DNA of 64,000 nt from Prevotella sp. UBA6447 (GTDB lineage: Bacteria; Bacteroidota; Bacteroidia; Bacteroidales; Bacteroidaceae), in NCBI GenBank assembly GCA_002437115.1, contig DJOD01000049.1:1-64000 (forward strand). The letters are read 5' to 3'. This document shows, piece by piece, positions 34,495 through 43,103 of this stretch (position 1 is the first letter of the stretch; each line of letters opens with the position of its first letter). A model generated the notes under the pieces. It worked only from the letters and a program-made list of their open reading frames with translations, was not told the DNA's origin and did no database searches. A program made the translations under genes and the position numbers.

Positions 34495-37335
34495 TCACTC
34501 GACGACTTTTCTGCCCTCAGTGATGTAGATGCCGTGGGCCTGGTTGGGGTTGATGGCCTGTCCGCCCAGGGTGTAGTGGCGTGCGCGGCCCTTGCGGCGG
34601 GTGATAGCCTTGATGGCCGTCGGCGTGTATGTCTTCTGAATTTCGTCGGCGGTCAGGGCGATGTCGTAGAGGCGGAAGTTGTCGATGGTTCCCACCACGT
34701 CGCCATTGTCGGCGTTGCTGTCCCACCACTGGGTGCGGCCGATGTAGTTGCGGGTGTCTTGCGCCTGCGACACGAGCTGCCACGGCTCGTAGGTCACGTT
34801 GGTGCCCTCGGCCACCTTCACGCCATCGGCGTAGATGGCCAGCTTGTGTTCGGCGGCGTTGAAGGTGACGGCCAGACGCACCGTCTTGCCGAGCGGCATG
34901 GCCTGCTTCGACTCCACCATGAGTGTCGAGCCGCCTCCCATCTTGCAGCCGGCTGAGTAGAGGCCATTGGCCGTGAGCCGCAAGAAGACGCTGTTGCCCG
35001 AACCCGACCCAAAGTCGTAGAGGCGCGGCATCTTCTCGCGCCCTTTGAGGTTGGCGTCGAGCATGAAGGTGTAGGAGCGCAGGCTGCCCACCAGTCCGGC
35101 GGGAGCCAGGCCATAGCCGTTGGTGGAAAAGGCCACGGGACTGTTGGCCGTGAGGTCGAGCGTTCCGTTGACCTTGGCCGTCCCCATCACCTTCAGCGCG
35201 CCGGCGTGGCCGCTATGGTCGGCCACGGCGTTGTCGGTCGAGAGGTCAGCCTCGTCGAAGGTGTAGTAGGCGCGCAGGTTCTTCTCCACCTGGCGCGGCT
35301 CCACCAGCACCTGCCAGTGTAGCGTGTCGCCGCCCACCGTGGCGGTGAGCGTCACGGGAGTCTCCTCGGCGGGCAAGTTGACCAGTCCGTTGTCGGCAAC
35401 GACCGCCGTGTTGCTGCTTTTCCAGGTTAGGGGCAGGCCCTGCACCGCTTGGGGCAGCACCAAGTCGGTGCGCACCGTGTCGGGCACGCTGATGAGCGAG
35501 GCCAGCAGGCGGTTGCGCAGCGCGCCCACCTCGTTTTGGTTGAGTGCGCGGCTCCACAGCTGCACGTCTGTCGCGAGCTTTCCGCCCTTCACGTTGCTGA
35601 GTGTTAGCCCCTTGGTGTCGATGCTGAGCTCCAGCATCTCGTTGCGGTAGAGGCGCAGCTCGTTGCCGTCGTAGGTGGCAGTGACGAGCGCGTCTGTGAT
35701 GGTCGTCAGGTGCGTGTCGCCGCTGGTTCCCGTAGAGGTTGTGGCCCAGTCGTCGGATGAGTAGAAGAGGTTGCAGCTCTTCACGGTGCGCTCCTTGTCC
35801 GCCTCGTGCAGCGTGGCAAACAAGTGTCCGTCGGCGGTGAGCCCCACTGTCAGGTTGTCGCTCGCGAAGAGCGTTGCCCCGTCGTTGGCTTGCGCGCCCT
35901 TGTCCTGGTGGAGCGAGGCCGCCACGGAGAAGGCGGTGAGCCCTTCGGCAGAAGCTACCTGCTGGTCGGTGAGGTTCACCGTCTGTTGCGGCAGGTTGTA
36001 GTCGCACACCACGCTTGTGGGGTATCCCTTGGGATAGTTCTTGTTGACCATCCAATAGTAGTAGTCGCCGTTCATCCAGGTCAGGCGCAACGCGCTGTTC
36101 TTGGAGCCCGGCAGGATGTAGGGGCGCATGTTGTTCTTTGTAGAGTTGCTCGTCACCTGTTGCTTGGTTGCCACGGAACCGTCGTCGGCTATTGTGTATT
36201 TCCAGATTTCGTAGACCCCATCCTTGTTGTAGGCACCGTTGGCGGTGGGGATGGAGAGGTAGAGGTCGCCCACGTTGTCGGGGTCGATGGCCATGCCGCC
36301 GCTGTAGCAACGCTCCGTGCGGTTCCAGTTCTGGTGGAAGGCGTGCCCGCCATATTGCACCCATGTGTCGCGCCAGGCTTTGCCCGTCCAGCGGGCGTAG
36401 TGGTAGACGTGTTTAGTCTTGTCGTTGTCGATGTGTACCAGGGCGATGACCGGTTGCTTCTCCTTGTTGAGGGCAATCTGCCACACCCAGTTGCGCACAT
36501 TGTCGCTGTGGTCGACCACGGTGTAGGGATATTGGCTGAGGTACGCGTTCGTCTTGTTGACGCTGAAGACCCCGTCGGCCACCGTCTTGAGCTTGTTGCC
36601 CTTGATGTCGCGCAGGATGGGACCCTTGCCCTTGTTGATGTCGATGACGTTGAAGTAGAGCCAGTTGGGCATCTCGTTGTCAGGATGCCCGGTGGTGTAG
36701 GCCAGGTAAATCTTGTCCTTGCCGTTGCTTTGGTACTTGGCGTAGGGTCTTGCGCCTGTTGACTGCACAATCTGCTTGGGGCCGAAGTCGACGGTCACGT
36801 TGTCGTTGTCGTCGGGCAGGGTGATGCGTGCCATTGTGGGGTGCCAGTTGATGCCGCGCCAGCAGAGGTAGATGTGCTTTGGGTCGTCGCTGAGGATGAA
36901 AGGCGAGGGGTAGGTGGTGTTGTTTGCCACGCTGATGAACTTCTCCTCTCCTAACTGCGATATGTCACCCGGTTTGACCGACACGCGATACCAGATTTTT
37001 GGCTCGTCGGTGTGGCGCGTGTAGAAAATCATGACGCGCTCGTCGGGCAGCACGATAAACGTGGGGTTATTGTGGTCGTCGGGCTGGAAGGCTGAGCGCA
37101 CCAGCACCTCCGTCCGCCGGTTGCGGAGGAAGTCCATTTGCGTGGCCTTGACATTGCCGTGCACGTCGATGTAGCCTATGTAAGAGGCGTTGATGGTTCC
37201 GCTGGTGTTCTCATAGTGGAGCGCGCGCGGGTCTGCAAACCAGCACCAGGCACCCTCGTTGCTGACGGTGTGTGAGGCAAGCGCGCCAACGAAGGCGACC
37301 AGCGCCAGAACGGCGGATAAGAAAAAACGTTTCAT
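34495..37335 (-). CDS. Secreted BNR-type beta-propeller protein with LamG-like domain
   Basis: A 946-residue protein with a signal peptide (KRFFLSAVLALVAFVGALAS). The first 440 residues are a BNR_4-type propeller, opening with NEGAWCWFADPRAL, the block shared with ulvan-lyase-type (PL24/25) and related polysaccharide-active propellers. A middle region contains an Ig-like domain (about 640-700), then a concanavalin/LamG-like jelly roll (about 705-900) and a C-terminal tail (HYTLGGQAI...GIYITEGRKVVE) as on other secreted proteins here. A glycan lyase or hydrolase is plausible, but catalytic residues were not confirmed. The ATG overlaps the stop of the MATE gene (ATGA), an unexpected operon partner. 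Confidence 0.75.
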   Translation of the reverse strand: MKRFFLSAVLALVAFVGALASHTVSNEGAWCWFADPRALHYENTSGTINASYIGYIDVHGNVKATQMDFLRNRRTEVLVRSAFQPDDHNNPTFIVLPDERVMIFYTRHTDEPKIWYRVSVKPGDISQLGEEKFISVANNTTYPSPFILSDDPKHIYLCWRGINWHPTMARITLPDDNDNVTVDFGPKQIVQSTGARPYAKYQSNGKDKIYLAYTTGHPDNEMPNWLYFNVIDINKGKGPILRDIKGNKLKTVADGVFSVNKTNAYLSQYPYTVVDHSDNVRNWVWQIALNKEKQPVIALVHIDNDKTKHVYHYARWTGKAWRDTWVQYGGHAFHQNWNRTERCYSGGMAIDPDNVGDLYLSIPTANGAYNKDGVYEIWKYTIADDGSVATKQQVTSNSTKNNMRPYILPGSKNSALRLTWMNGDYYYWMVNKNYPKGYPTSVVCDYNLPQQTVNLTDQQVASAEGLTAFSVAASLHQDKGAQANDGATLFASDNLTVGLTADGHLFATLHEADKERTVKSCNLFYSSDDWATTSTGTSGDTHLTTITDALVTATYDGNELRLYRNEMLELSIDTKGLTLSNVKGGKLATDVQLWSRALNQNEVGALRNRLLASLISVPDTVRTDLVLPQAVQGLPLTWKSSNTAVVADNGLVNLPAEETPVTLTATVGGDTLHWQVLVEPRQVEKNLRAYYTFDEADLSTDNAVADHSGHAGALKVMGTAKVNGTLDLTANSPVAFSTNGYGLAPAGLVGSLRSYTFMLDANLKGREKMPRLYDFGSGSGNSVFLRLTANGLYSAGCKMGGGSTLMVESKQAMPLGKTVRLAVTFNAAEHKLAIYADGVKVAEGTNVTYEPWQLVSQAQDTRNYIGRTQWWDSNADNGDVVGTIDNFRLYDIALTADEIQKTYTPTAIKAITRRKGRARHYTLGGQAINPNQAHGIYITEGRKVVE

Positions 37336-38732
37336 TTGTTGTTTGGGTATTGTTGGTTATTGTTTTTTAGGTGGCGGTATAGCAGGCAGAAAGCCGGAAC
37401 AAGGAACACGTCGGCTGCCACCCATGCCACAGGGTCGCCCAGGCAAACGCCAGTGAAAGCCAGTGCGGGCACGAGCCATAGGCTGACTCCGCAGCGCGCG
37501 ATCATCTCCATCACGCCCGAGAGCATGGACAGGTTGCTGTAGCCCAGGCCCTGGATGCTGTAGCGCAGGATGGTGAGCAGTCCCAAGGTCGGGTAGAAAT
37601 AGTTGGCGATGCGCATGAACTGGGCGGCGTTGGCGATGACTGCCTGTTCCGAGCTGTCCACAAACAAGGCCATCATGGTATCGGCGAAAGGATAGATGAG
37701 GAGGAACGTGATGACGAAATATACCATCATGATGCGCACCGCGTCGAGCACGCCCCGCCGGATGCGCTCAATCTGGTGGGCACCAATGTTCTGTCCACAG
37801 TAGGTGGCCATGGCTACGCCGATGTTCTCAAAGACACACGTGAAGAGGTACTTGATGCGCATGGCGGCCGTGAACGAGGCCACGTAGAGGGTGCCAAGCG
37901 CGTTGTTGGCACTCTGGAGCATGATGATGCCGATGCCCGTGATGGAGAACTGGAGCCCCATGGGCACGCCATTGTTGAGCAGGATGGAGATGCGCTTGTT
38001 GTCGTAGGCGCGCTCGTCGCCTTGTGGGATGAGGATGGTCATCTTGTGGCGGATGAAGCCGTAGCACAGGACTGACGAGAACGCCTGGGCCAGGAGCGTG
38101 GCCAAGCCAGCCCCCATGACCCCCATGCCGAGCACGAGAATGAGCAACACGTCGAGCGCAATGTTGAATAACGACGAGAAGATGAGAAAATAGAATGGGT
38201 GCTTGCTGTCGCCCAGGGCGCGGATGAGGCCTGCCTGCAGGTTGTAGGCAATGGTGAAAGGAATGGCGAGGAACTGGAGGAAGAGGAACACCCAGGCGTC
38301 ATGGAAAATATCGGCAGGCGTGTTGACGATGCGTAGGATATGGGAACAGAAGGCGCAACTGAGTAAGGTGATGACCACGGCGAACACCACACCGATGCGT
38401 GTGGCGTTGCTCACGTAGCTCCGCATCTTGGCATAGTCCTTGGCCCCAAAAGCCTGGGCGACGGGGATGGCGAAGCCAGCGCAGGAGCCGTTGCAGAAGC
38501 CCATGATGAGAAACATGACACTGGCCGAGGCTCCCACGGCGGCCAGCGCGTCCACGCCAATCCACCGTCCGACGATGGCCGCGTCAATCACCTGGTACAT
38601 CTGCTGCAGGATGTAGCCCAGCACCAGCGGCACGGCAAAGCGTAAGATTCCCCGGGCCGGTGATCCCACGGTCATGTCGGTCATGCCCCCTTGGGTGTGG
38701 GCTGGTTGGTTGTGAGGGTTCATGGATGTCAT
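37332..38732 (-). CDS. MATE family efflux transporter
   Basis: A 466-residue protein with twelve predicted membrane segments and the MATE pattern: RFAVPLVLGYILQQMYQVIDAAIVGRWIG in the first helices, VAQAFGAKDY, and the internal repeat in the second half. It should export cationic or lipophilic compounds in exchange for Na+ or H+. The start ATG (38732) overlaps the stop of the preceding gene (ATGA); internal ATGs at 38723 and later would give a shorter N-terminus without loss of the first helix. Confidence 0.9.
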   Translation of the reverse strand: MTSMNPHNQPAHTQGGMTDMTVGSPARGILRFAVPLVLGYILQQMYQVIDAAIVGRWIGVDALAAVGASASVMFLIMGFCNGSCAGFAIPVAQAFGAKDYAKMRSYVSNATRIGVVFAVVITLLSCAFCSHILRIVNTPADIFHDAWVFLFLQFLAIPFTIAYNLQAGLIRALGDSKHPFYFLIFSSLFNIALDVLLILVLGMGVMGAGLATLLAQAFSSVLCYGFIRHKMTILIPQGDERAYDNKRISILLNNGVPMGLQFSITGIGIIMLQSANNALGTLYVASFTAAMRIKYLFTCVFENIGVAMATYCGQNIGAHQIERIRRGVLDAVRIMMVYFVITFLLIYPFADTMMALFVDSSEQAVIANAAQFMRIANYFYPTLGLLTILRYSIQGLGYSNLSMLSGVMEMIARCGVSLWLVPALAFTGVCLGDPVAWVAADVFLVPAFCLLYRHLKNNNQQYPNNK

Positions 38733-39157
38733 ATCAGAATGTCGTCAAGATTGATGTCGGATCCCAGCATGCCCTTGATGGCGGACAACTTGGCTCGGCG
38801 CGTGAGTGAAAAGTCAGAGCTGTGGCGATCCACGTAATTGAAAAGTAGAAACGACTTCTCGAGCAGCATGTCGCGCAGCGGTTTCTGCTTGTAGCTGCCC
38901 TCCACGTAGAGCAGCTCGGCCAGCATCTCCAGTTGCTGTGCGCGTCGGTCGGGTGCCCACTGGTCGTTGGCATAGCCGATGGCCTCGGTGGCCGTGAGGT
39001 TGCGCAGGGTGTCGTAGTCGCCCACATACTGGCGGTAAAGGTCACGCAGGTCATCGTCGGTGCGCTTGTCGATGTCTTTCTCAAGGAACCGACTGACAGC
39101 AGCCATGAATTCCTCGACAATACGGATGAAATAGTCGCGTTGTAGCATGGTGGTCAA
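38729..39157 (-). CDS. Hypothetical helical protein between helicase and MATE genes
   Basis: A 142-residue soluble, helix-rich protein starting MTTMLQRDYFIRIVEEFMAA, with a pattern of paired helices (LEMLAELLYVEGSY..KPLRDMLLEKSFLLFNYVDR) that suggests a small TPR-like or four-helix fold; a relation to DUF6483-type proteins is possible but unproven. It overlaps both neighbours by 4 nt (ATGA), so it is clearly translated within the operon. ATG 39148 (MLQRDYF) is an alternative start. Confidence 0.65.
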   Translation of the reverse strand: MTTMLQRDYFIRIVEEFMAAVSRFLEKDIDKRTDDDLRDLYRQYVGDYDTLRNLTATEAIGYANDQWAPDRRAQQLEMLAELLYVEGSYKQKPLRDMLLEKSFLLFNYVDRHSSDFSLTRRAKLSAIKGMLGSDINLDDILI

Positions 39158-41127
39158 GCGTTTTTTCCGGCGGGCAACGTCTCGTCGGTGGGTGTCGCGG
39201 TGGCAGAAGGCTCGTGTCGCAACGCCTGTATGTAGTCGAAAAGTTTCTTGTAGAACGGGTGGCGTGTCATGGTGGCGGCGTCTCCCAGGATGATGAGCTT
39301 CATGCGAGCGCGCGTGATGGCCACGTTCATGCGGCGCAGGTCGCGCAGGAAGCCTATCTGCCCGTCGTCGTTGGCACGCACGAGCGAGATGAGGATGATG
39401 TCGCGCTCCTGCCCTTGGAAGCCGTCCACGGTGTTGACGGAGATGAGCTGCCGGAAGGGCTTGAAGAACTCGCGCCGCTTGATGAGGTGGCGGAGGTATT
39501 GCACCTGCGCGCGGTAGGGCGATATGACCCCCACGTCGATGCGCTCGTCGAGGATGCGCTGCTTGCCAATCTTCGTGAAGTATTGTTGCAGGGTGAGGAG
39601 CGTGAGCGCCGCCTCGCCCTTGTTGACCCGGCCGAAGCTCTCACCCACAAACTGTTCCTTGAAGGAAGGCTCATCGGGTCCCACCTCCATCTGAGAGGTG
39701 TCGATCCACGTGAACGGGTAGTCGAGGTCGAGGATGCTGCGATGGCTCACCTGTGGTGCTGTCTGCACCTTGCCCCCGTAGAAATAGTCGGAGCTGAAGC
39801 GCATGATGTCGTCGTTCATGCGATACTGCACCTGCAGGAGCGTCACGCACTCGGGCTTTTGCTCCACGATGCGCTCCATGAGTGTCTTGCCCAGTCCGGC
39901 CTTGAGGGCAGCAATGCTCTTCACGGTAGGCGGAAGCTGGCAGTGGTCGCCCGCCAGGATGACGCGCCCGGCACGCCGGATGGCTATCCAGCAGGCCGCC
40001 TCAAGGGCTTGTGCGGCCTCGTCGATGAAGAGGGTAGAGAACTTTTGTCCCTCCAGCAGGCGACCGGCTGTTCCCACCAGCGTGGAGGCGATGACACGAG
40101 CCTGTCCGAACAGGTCGCTGCGGATGCGTATCTCGAGCTCCGTGGCGCGTGCCTTCAGCCGCTCCACCTTTTGGTGGTAGCTGTCGTCGCGTCCCTTGCG
40201 CCGTTGCCTAAGTTCGAGGATGGCCTTGCGTATGGCCCAGAGTTGTGGGTAGTCGGGGTGGGCCTCAAACTGTCGTTCATAGGTGAAGCCCAGCATCTTG
40301 TCGTTGACACGTGTGGGGTTACCGATGCGCAGCACACGGATGCCCCGGTCGGCGAGCTTCTCAGAGATCCAGTCGACAGCCATGTTGCTTTGCGCGCACA
40401 CCAGCACCTGGCTCTCGCGCATCAGCGTCTCGTTGATGGCCTCTACCAAGGTGGTGGTCTTTCCCGTTCCGGGTGGGCCGTGTACTACCTCGACGTCCTT
40501 GGCTCGCAGCACCTCGTTGACGGCCCGCTCCTGTGTGGGGTTGAGCCAGGGGAATCGCAATGGCTCGAAAGAATAGGTCTGGGGTTTCATCTTCGAGTAG
40601 AACAGGTCGCGCAGGTAGGCCAGCCGCCCAGTCTTGGCTTTCATCACGCGGTCGAGCGCGTCGAACATGCAGCGGTAGCTCGTCTCGTCGAAGAAGAGCT
40701 GTACGCCGATGGGCTGCTCGCACGCCTGCAGGTCGAAGGCGTGACCTTCGGGGATGACGACCACCATGCGGTCGCCGTCGACAAACGACACGGTGCCTGT
40801 GAAATTGAAGTAGTGGATGGTGCCCTTGTCTGCTGGTGAGGTGGGCGACGGGGTGTCGACCCGCCAGAACACGACAGGCTTTCCGAACTCAAAGTTGTGC
40901 TCCACGTCTTGGTCGGCTGCTCGCGACACCTCGATGCAATACTGGTTGAGCGAGTTGTAGTAGGTGCGTCCGGTGGCGATGGGATACCAGGCGTCGCCGC
41001 GTTTCACCTTGCGCGCGAGCCCCATTCCCTCGGTCTGCTTGCGAAACGCTTCTTTCTCCGCCTGGTATTCCATCTGGAGCAACAGGCGTTGTTGTTGCAA
41101 TGCTTGAAGTGGCGATACTGCGTTCAT
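39154..41127 (-). CDS. Superfamily 1 DNA/RNA helicase, UPF1/IGHMBP2-like
   Basis: A 657-residue protein with SF1B helicase motifs in order: Q-type region LNPTQERAV, Walker A GPPGTGKT (217-224), motif Ia CAQSNMAVD, Walker B LFIDEAAQALE, motif III LAGDHCQLPPT, motif IV QYRMNDDIM, motif V VNTVDGFQGQERDIILIS and motif VI MNVAITRARM. The N-terminal 190 residues include a beta-barrel-like insertion. Likely an ATP-driven 5'-3' unwinding enzyme in DNA or RNA processing. First gene of a four-gene operon. A -7 element directly before its ATG predicts a nearly leaderless mRNA. Confidence 0.88.
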   Translation of the reverse strand: MNAVSPLQALQQQRLLLQMEYQAEKEAFRKQTEGMGLARKVKRGDAWYPIATGRTYYNSLNQYCIEVSRAADQDVEHNFEFGKPVVFWRVDTPSPTSPADKGTIHYFNFTGTVSFVDGDRMVVVIPEGHAFDLQACEQPIGVQLFFDETSYRCMFDALDRVMKAKTGRLAYLRDLFYSKMKPQTYSFEPLRFPWLNPTQERAVNEVLRAKDVEVVHGPPGTGKTTTLVEAINETLMRESQVLVCAQSNMAVDWISEKLADRGIRVLRIGNPTRVNDKMLGFTYERQFEAHPDYPQLWAIRKAILELRQRRKGRDDSYHQKVERLKARATELEIRIRSDLFGQARVIASTLVGTAGRLLEGQKFSTLFIDEAAQALEAACWIAIRRAGRVILAGDHCQLPPTVKSIAALKAGLGKTLMERIVEQKPECVTLLQVQYRMNDDIMRFSSDYFYGGKVQTAPQVSHRSILDLDYPFTWIDTSQMEVGPDEPSFKEQFVGESFGRVNKGEAALTLLTLQQYFTKIGKQRILDERIDVGVISPYRAQVQYLRHLIKRREFFKPFRQLISVNTVDGFQGQERDIILISLVRANDDGQIGFLRDLRRMNVAITRARMKLIILGDAATMTRHPFYKKLFDYIQALRHEPSATATPTDETLPAGKNA

Positions 41128-41132
41128 GTATG

Positions 41133-41140
41133 CAAAGTTA
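41133..41140 (-). promoter_or_regulatory. Promoter -7 element of the helicase operon
   Basis: On the minus strand the sequence reads TAACTTTG (CAAAGTTA on the plus strand), five bases before the ATG at 41127. Transcription would start at or within 1-2 nt of the start codon. The -33 element is weak (CTTG, about 23 nt away). Confidence 0.55.
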
Positions 41141-41280
41141 TGAAAAAGTGACCATATAGCGTAGCAAGAAAAGATTAATTAGTGTTGCATGGCTTCCCAT
41201 TTCTGTTTTTTGTCGTCACATTCAATAAGAAGAGATAGCTGCATCCCGGCAAAAAATATATAAGTCTTGCAGCCTTTTAT

Positions 41281-41311
41281 TTTGTGTTGCTCTCGGTTTG
41301 CATTACCTTTG
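41281..41311 (+). promoter_or_regulatory. Bacteroidota-type promoter of the ABC ATPase gene (leaderless)
   Basis: TTTG at 41281-41284, 19-nt spacer, TACCTTTG at 41304-41311: a full consensus match. The ATG at 41316 is only 4 nt beyond the -7 element, so the mRNA should begin at or next to the start codon. Confidence 0.75.
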
Positions 41312-41315
41312 CGGC

Positions 41316-42110
41316 ATGAATCAGTTGTGTGTTGCAGATTTGTCGGTGGGTTATGGCCACAGTGTGGTGGCCTCGGGCCTTACCGCCTGCTTGGCAGGTG
41401 GTGAGCTGACGGTGCTCATCGGGCGCAATGGCATGGGCAAGTCGACGTTGCTCCGCACGTTGGCAGGCGTGCAACCACCGCTGGCCGGCACGGTGACGCT
41501 GGTTGCCGATGGCACGCGCCAGCCGTTGGCGGAGCTCAGTCAGCACGCACGCTCACGGTGGATTAGCGTGGTGCTTACCGACCGCGTGGAAGTGCCCCAG
41601 CTTCGTGTGGAAGACGTGGTAGGTTTTGGTCGCATGCCCTACACGGGTTTCTTCGGCCGTCTGGGTGACGCAGACCGTCGGATGGTCGACGAGGCGTTGC
41701 GCCTGACGGGTCTGCAACCCTTGGCAGGGCGACAAGTAGGCACGTTGAGTGATGGCGAGCGGCAGAAGATGATGATAGCCAAGGCTCTTGCACAGCAGAC
41801 TCCGGTAGTGTTACTTGATGAACCGACGGCGTTTCTCGACTATCCCAGCAAGGTCGACACGATGCGGCTGTTGCGCTCACTGGCCCACGACACGGGCAAG
41901 GTCATCGTGCTCTCCACGCACGACCTCAACCTGGCCGTGCGGCTGGCCGACCGCTTGTTGACACTGGGCAAGGGGCTCGTCGAAGTCGACAAGGTTGTGT
42001 TGGGCCAGCGGTTAGAATCCTTGCTGGCACATCCGGAGAAGGCGGGCGAGCTGTGGGACGACACTGTGCCGGAAGCCGACAACGCGTCTGGCCCGCCGGT
42101 TATCCCATGA
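41316..42110 (+). CDS. ABC transporter ATP-binding protein, FecE/iron-siderophore type
   Basis: A 264-residue ATPase from ATG 41316 (the frame is open to TTG 41298, but the promoter overlaps that stretch). Walker A GRNGMGKST (36-44), signature LSDGERQK, Walker B VVLLDEPTAFLD and the switch STHDLN are all present. The pattern fits ATPases of iron(III)-siderophore/cobalamin importers. The permease and binding protein normally next to it are not in the window, so it is an orphan ATPase here. It converges with and overlaps the PfkB kinase gene by 11 nt. Confidence 0.88.
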   Translation: MNQLCVADLSVGYGHSVVASGLTACLAGGELTVLIGRNGMGKSTLLRTLAGVQPPLAGTVTLVADGTRQPLAELSQHARSRWISVVLTDRVEVPQLRVEDVVGFGRMPYTGFFGRLGDADRRMVDEALRLTGLQPLAGRQVGTLSDGERQKMMIAKALAQQTPVVLLDEPTAFLDYPSKVDTMRLLRSLAHDTGKVIVLSTHDLNLAVRLADRLLTLGKGLVEVDKVVLGQRLESLLAHPEKAGELWDDTVPEADNASGPPVIP

Positions 42111-42969
42111 CGCGCTCTACGTCGGCTATCGTCCCGTCGAACGGCCCGTTGTGCTCCAACTTCAACGTGCACATCGCGGCGGCGAAGCGCCCGGCCTCGG
42201 CATAGCCCATCCCTTGCAGGCGGCAGTAGAGGTAGCCTGTGGAATAGGTGTCGCCGCACCCCGTGGCATCCACCACCTGGCGTGGCTTGTAGGCGGGTAT
42301 CTCATAGAAATGGCTGTCGGCGTAGATCAGCGAGCCATAGCTGCCCAGCGTGATGACCACCTCCTTCACGCCTTGCACGGCCAGCTTTTGCGCCACGGTT
42401 CGCGGGTCCGACGAGCAGGCCACCACTTCCATCTCGTGTTCGTTGAGCTTCAGGATGCCAGTGACGGCAAGGATCTCCTCCTGGTGCTTCCAGGGGATGG
42501 CGCGCACGTCCTCGCCCACCACCTCGCGCAAATAGCCTTGCACGTCGATGGACACCAGTCCTTTCGTGGCGAGGTACTTGACCACCTCGGGTGAGAAGTC
42601 GTCGGCCAACAGGCTTCCCAGGTGGAAGACGCGAGCCTCAAGCGGTCGCATCTCGTCGATGGTGAAGGCATCGGCCTTGGCCAGCACGCGCTGCGTGCGG
42701 TTGTCTGTATTTTCGCCATACTTGTTCTCGAAGTAGACGGTATGTTGGCTTGGGTAACAGACGGTGTCGATGCCCATGTGGCGCAATTTCTCCACTTCCC
42801 CCATCTGTCCTTGCCCCACCTTGGTTACCAATTGGTAACTCACCTTCTTGGGCAGGTGACTGATGCCGTGTGACATATAATAAGATGTGCCGCCAGCCAT
42901 TTTGACGGTGCTGTTAGGGGTGATGATTTTATCGCGCGTGATGTGCCCGATGCTGCAAATGTCCTTCAT
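42100..42969 (-). CDS. PfkB family carbohydrate kinase
   Basis: A 289-residue sugar/nucleoside kinase. N-terminal CSIGHITRDKI with GGTSYYMSHG, and the second signature DATGCGDTYSTGY (234-246) with catalytic D240 and the anion hole. The usual internal lid strands are present. Substrate is unknown; adenosine-, fructose- or ribokinase-like activities occur in the family. A -7 element (minus strand TACCTTTG, 42989-42996) lies 20 nt before the ATG. The 3' end overlaps the convergent ABC ATPase gene. Confidence 0.88.
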   Translation of the reverse strand: MKDICSIGHITRDKIITPNSTVKMAGGTSYYMSHGISHLPKKVSYQLVTKVGQGQMGEVEKLRHMGIDTVCYPSQHTVYFENKYGENTDNRTQRVLAKADAFTIDEMRPLEARVFHLGSLLADDFSPEVVKYLATKGLVSIDVQGYLREVVGEDVRAIPWKHQEEILAVTGILKLNEHEMEVVACSSDPRTVAQKLAVQGVKEVVITLGSYGSLIYADSHFYEIPAYKPRQVVDATGCGDTYSTGYLYCRLQGMGYAEAGRFAAAMCTLKLEHNGPFDGTIADVERVMG

Positions 42970-42988
42970 GTCAAAAAGTTGATTGGCG

Positions 42989-42996
42989 CAAAGGTA
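42989..42996 (-). promoter_or_regulatory. Promoter -7 element of the PfkB kinase gene
   Basis: Minus-strand TACCTTTG matching TAnnTTTG, giving a leader of about 15 nt. No clear -33 TTTG at the expected distance. Confidence 0.45.
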
Positions 42997-43103
42997 ATAA
43001 AAAAAAATGAGCGAGAAGGTCTTGTCCGCCCATTTTTAGCTCTTTGCCCTTCGCCATGTGGTTGTTTCTGCTGTTGTGCCCCGCAATTCATGGTTTCTCC
43101 ATG

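Noticed and set aside
34241..34498. 85-codon minus-strand frame across the gap before GH30
   Set aside because: It spans a terminator hairpin and the GH30 start; no protein-like features.
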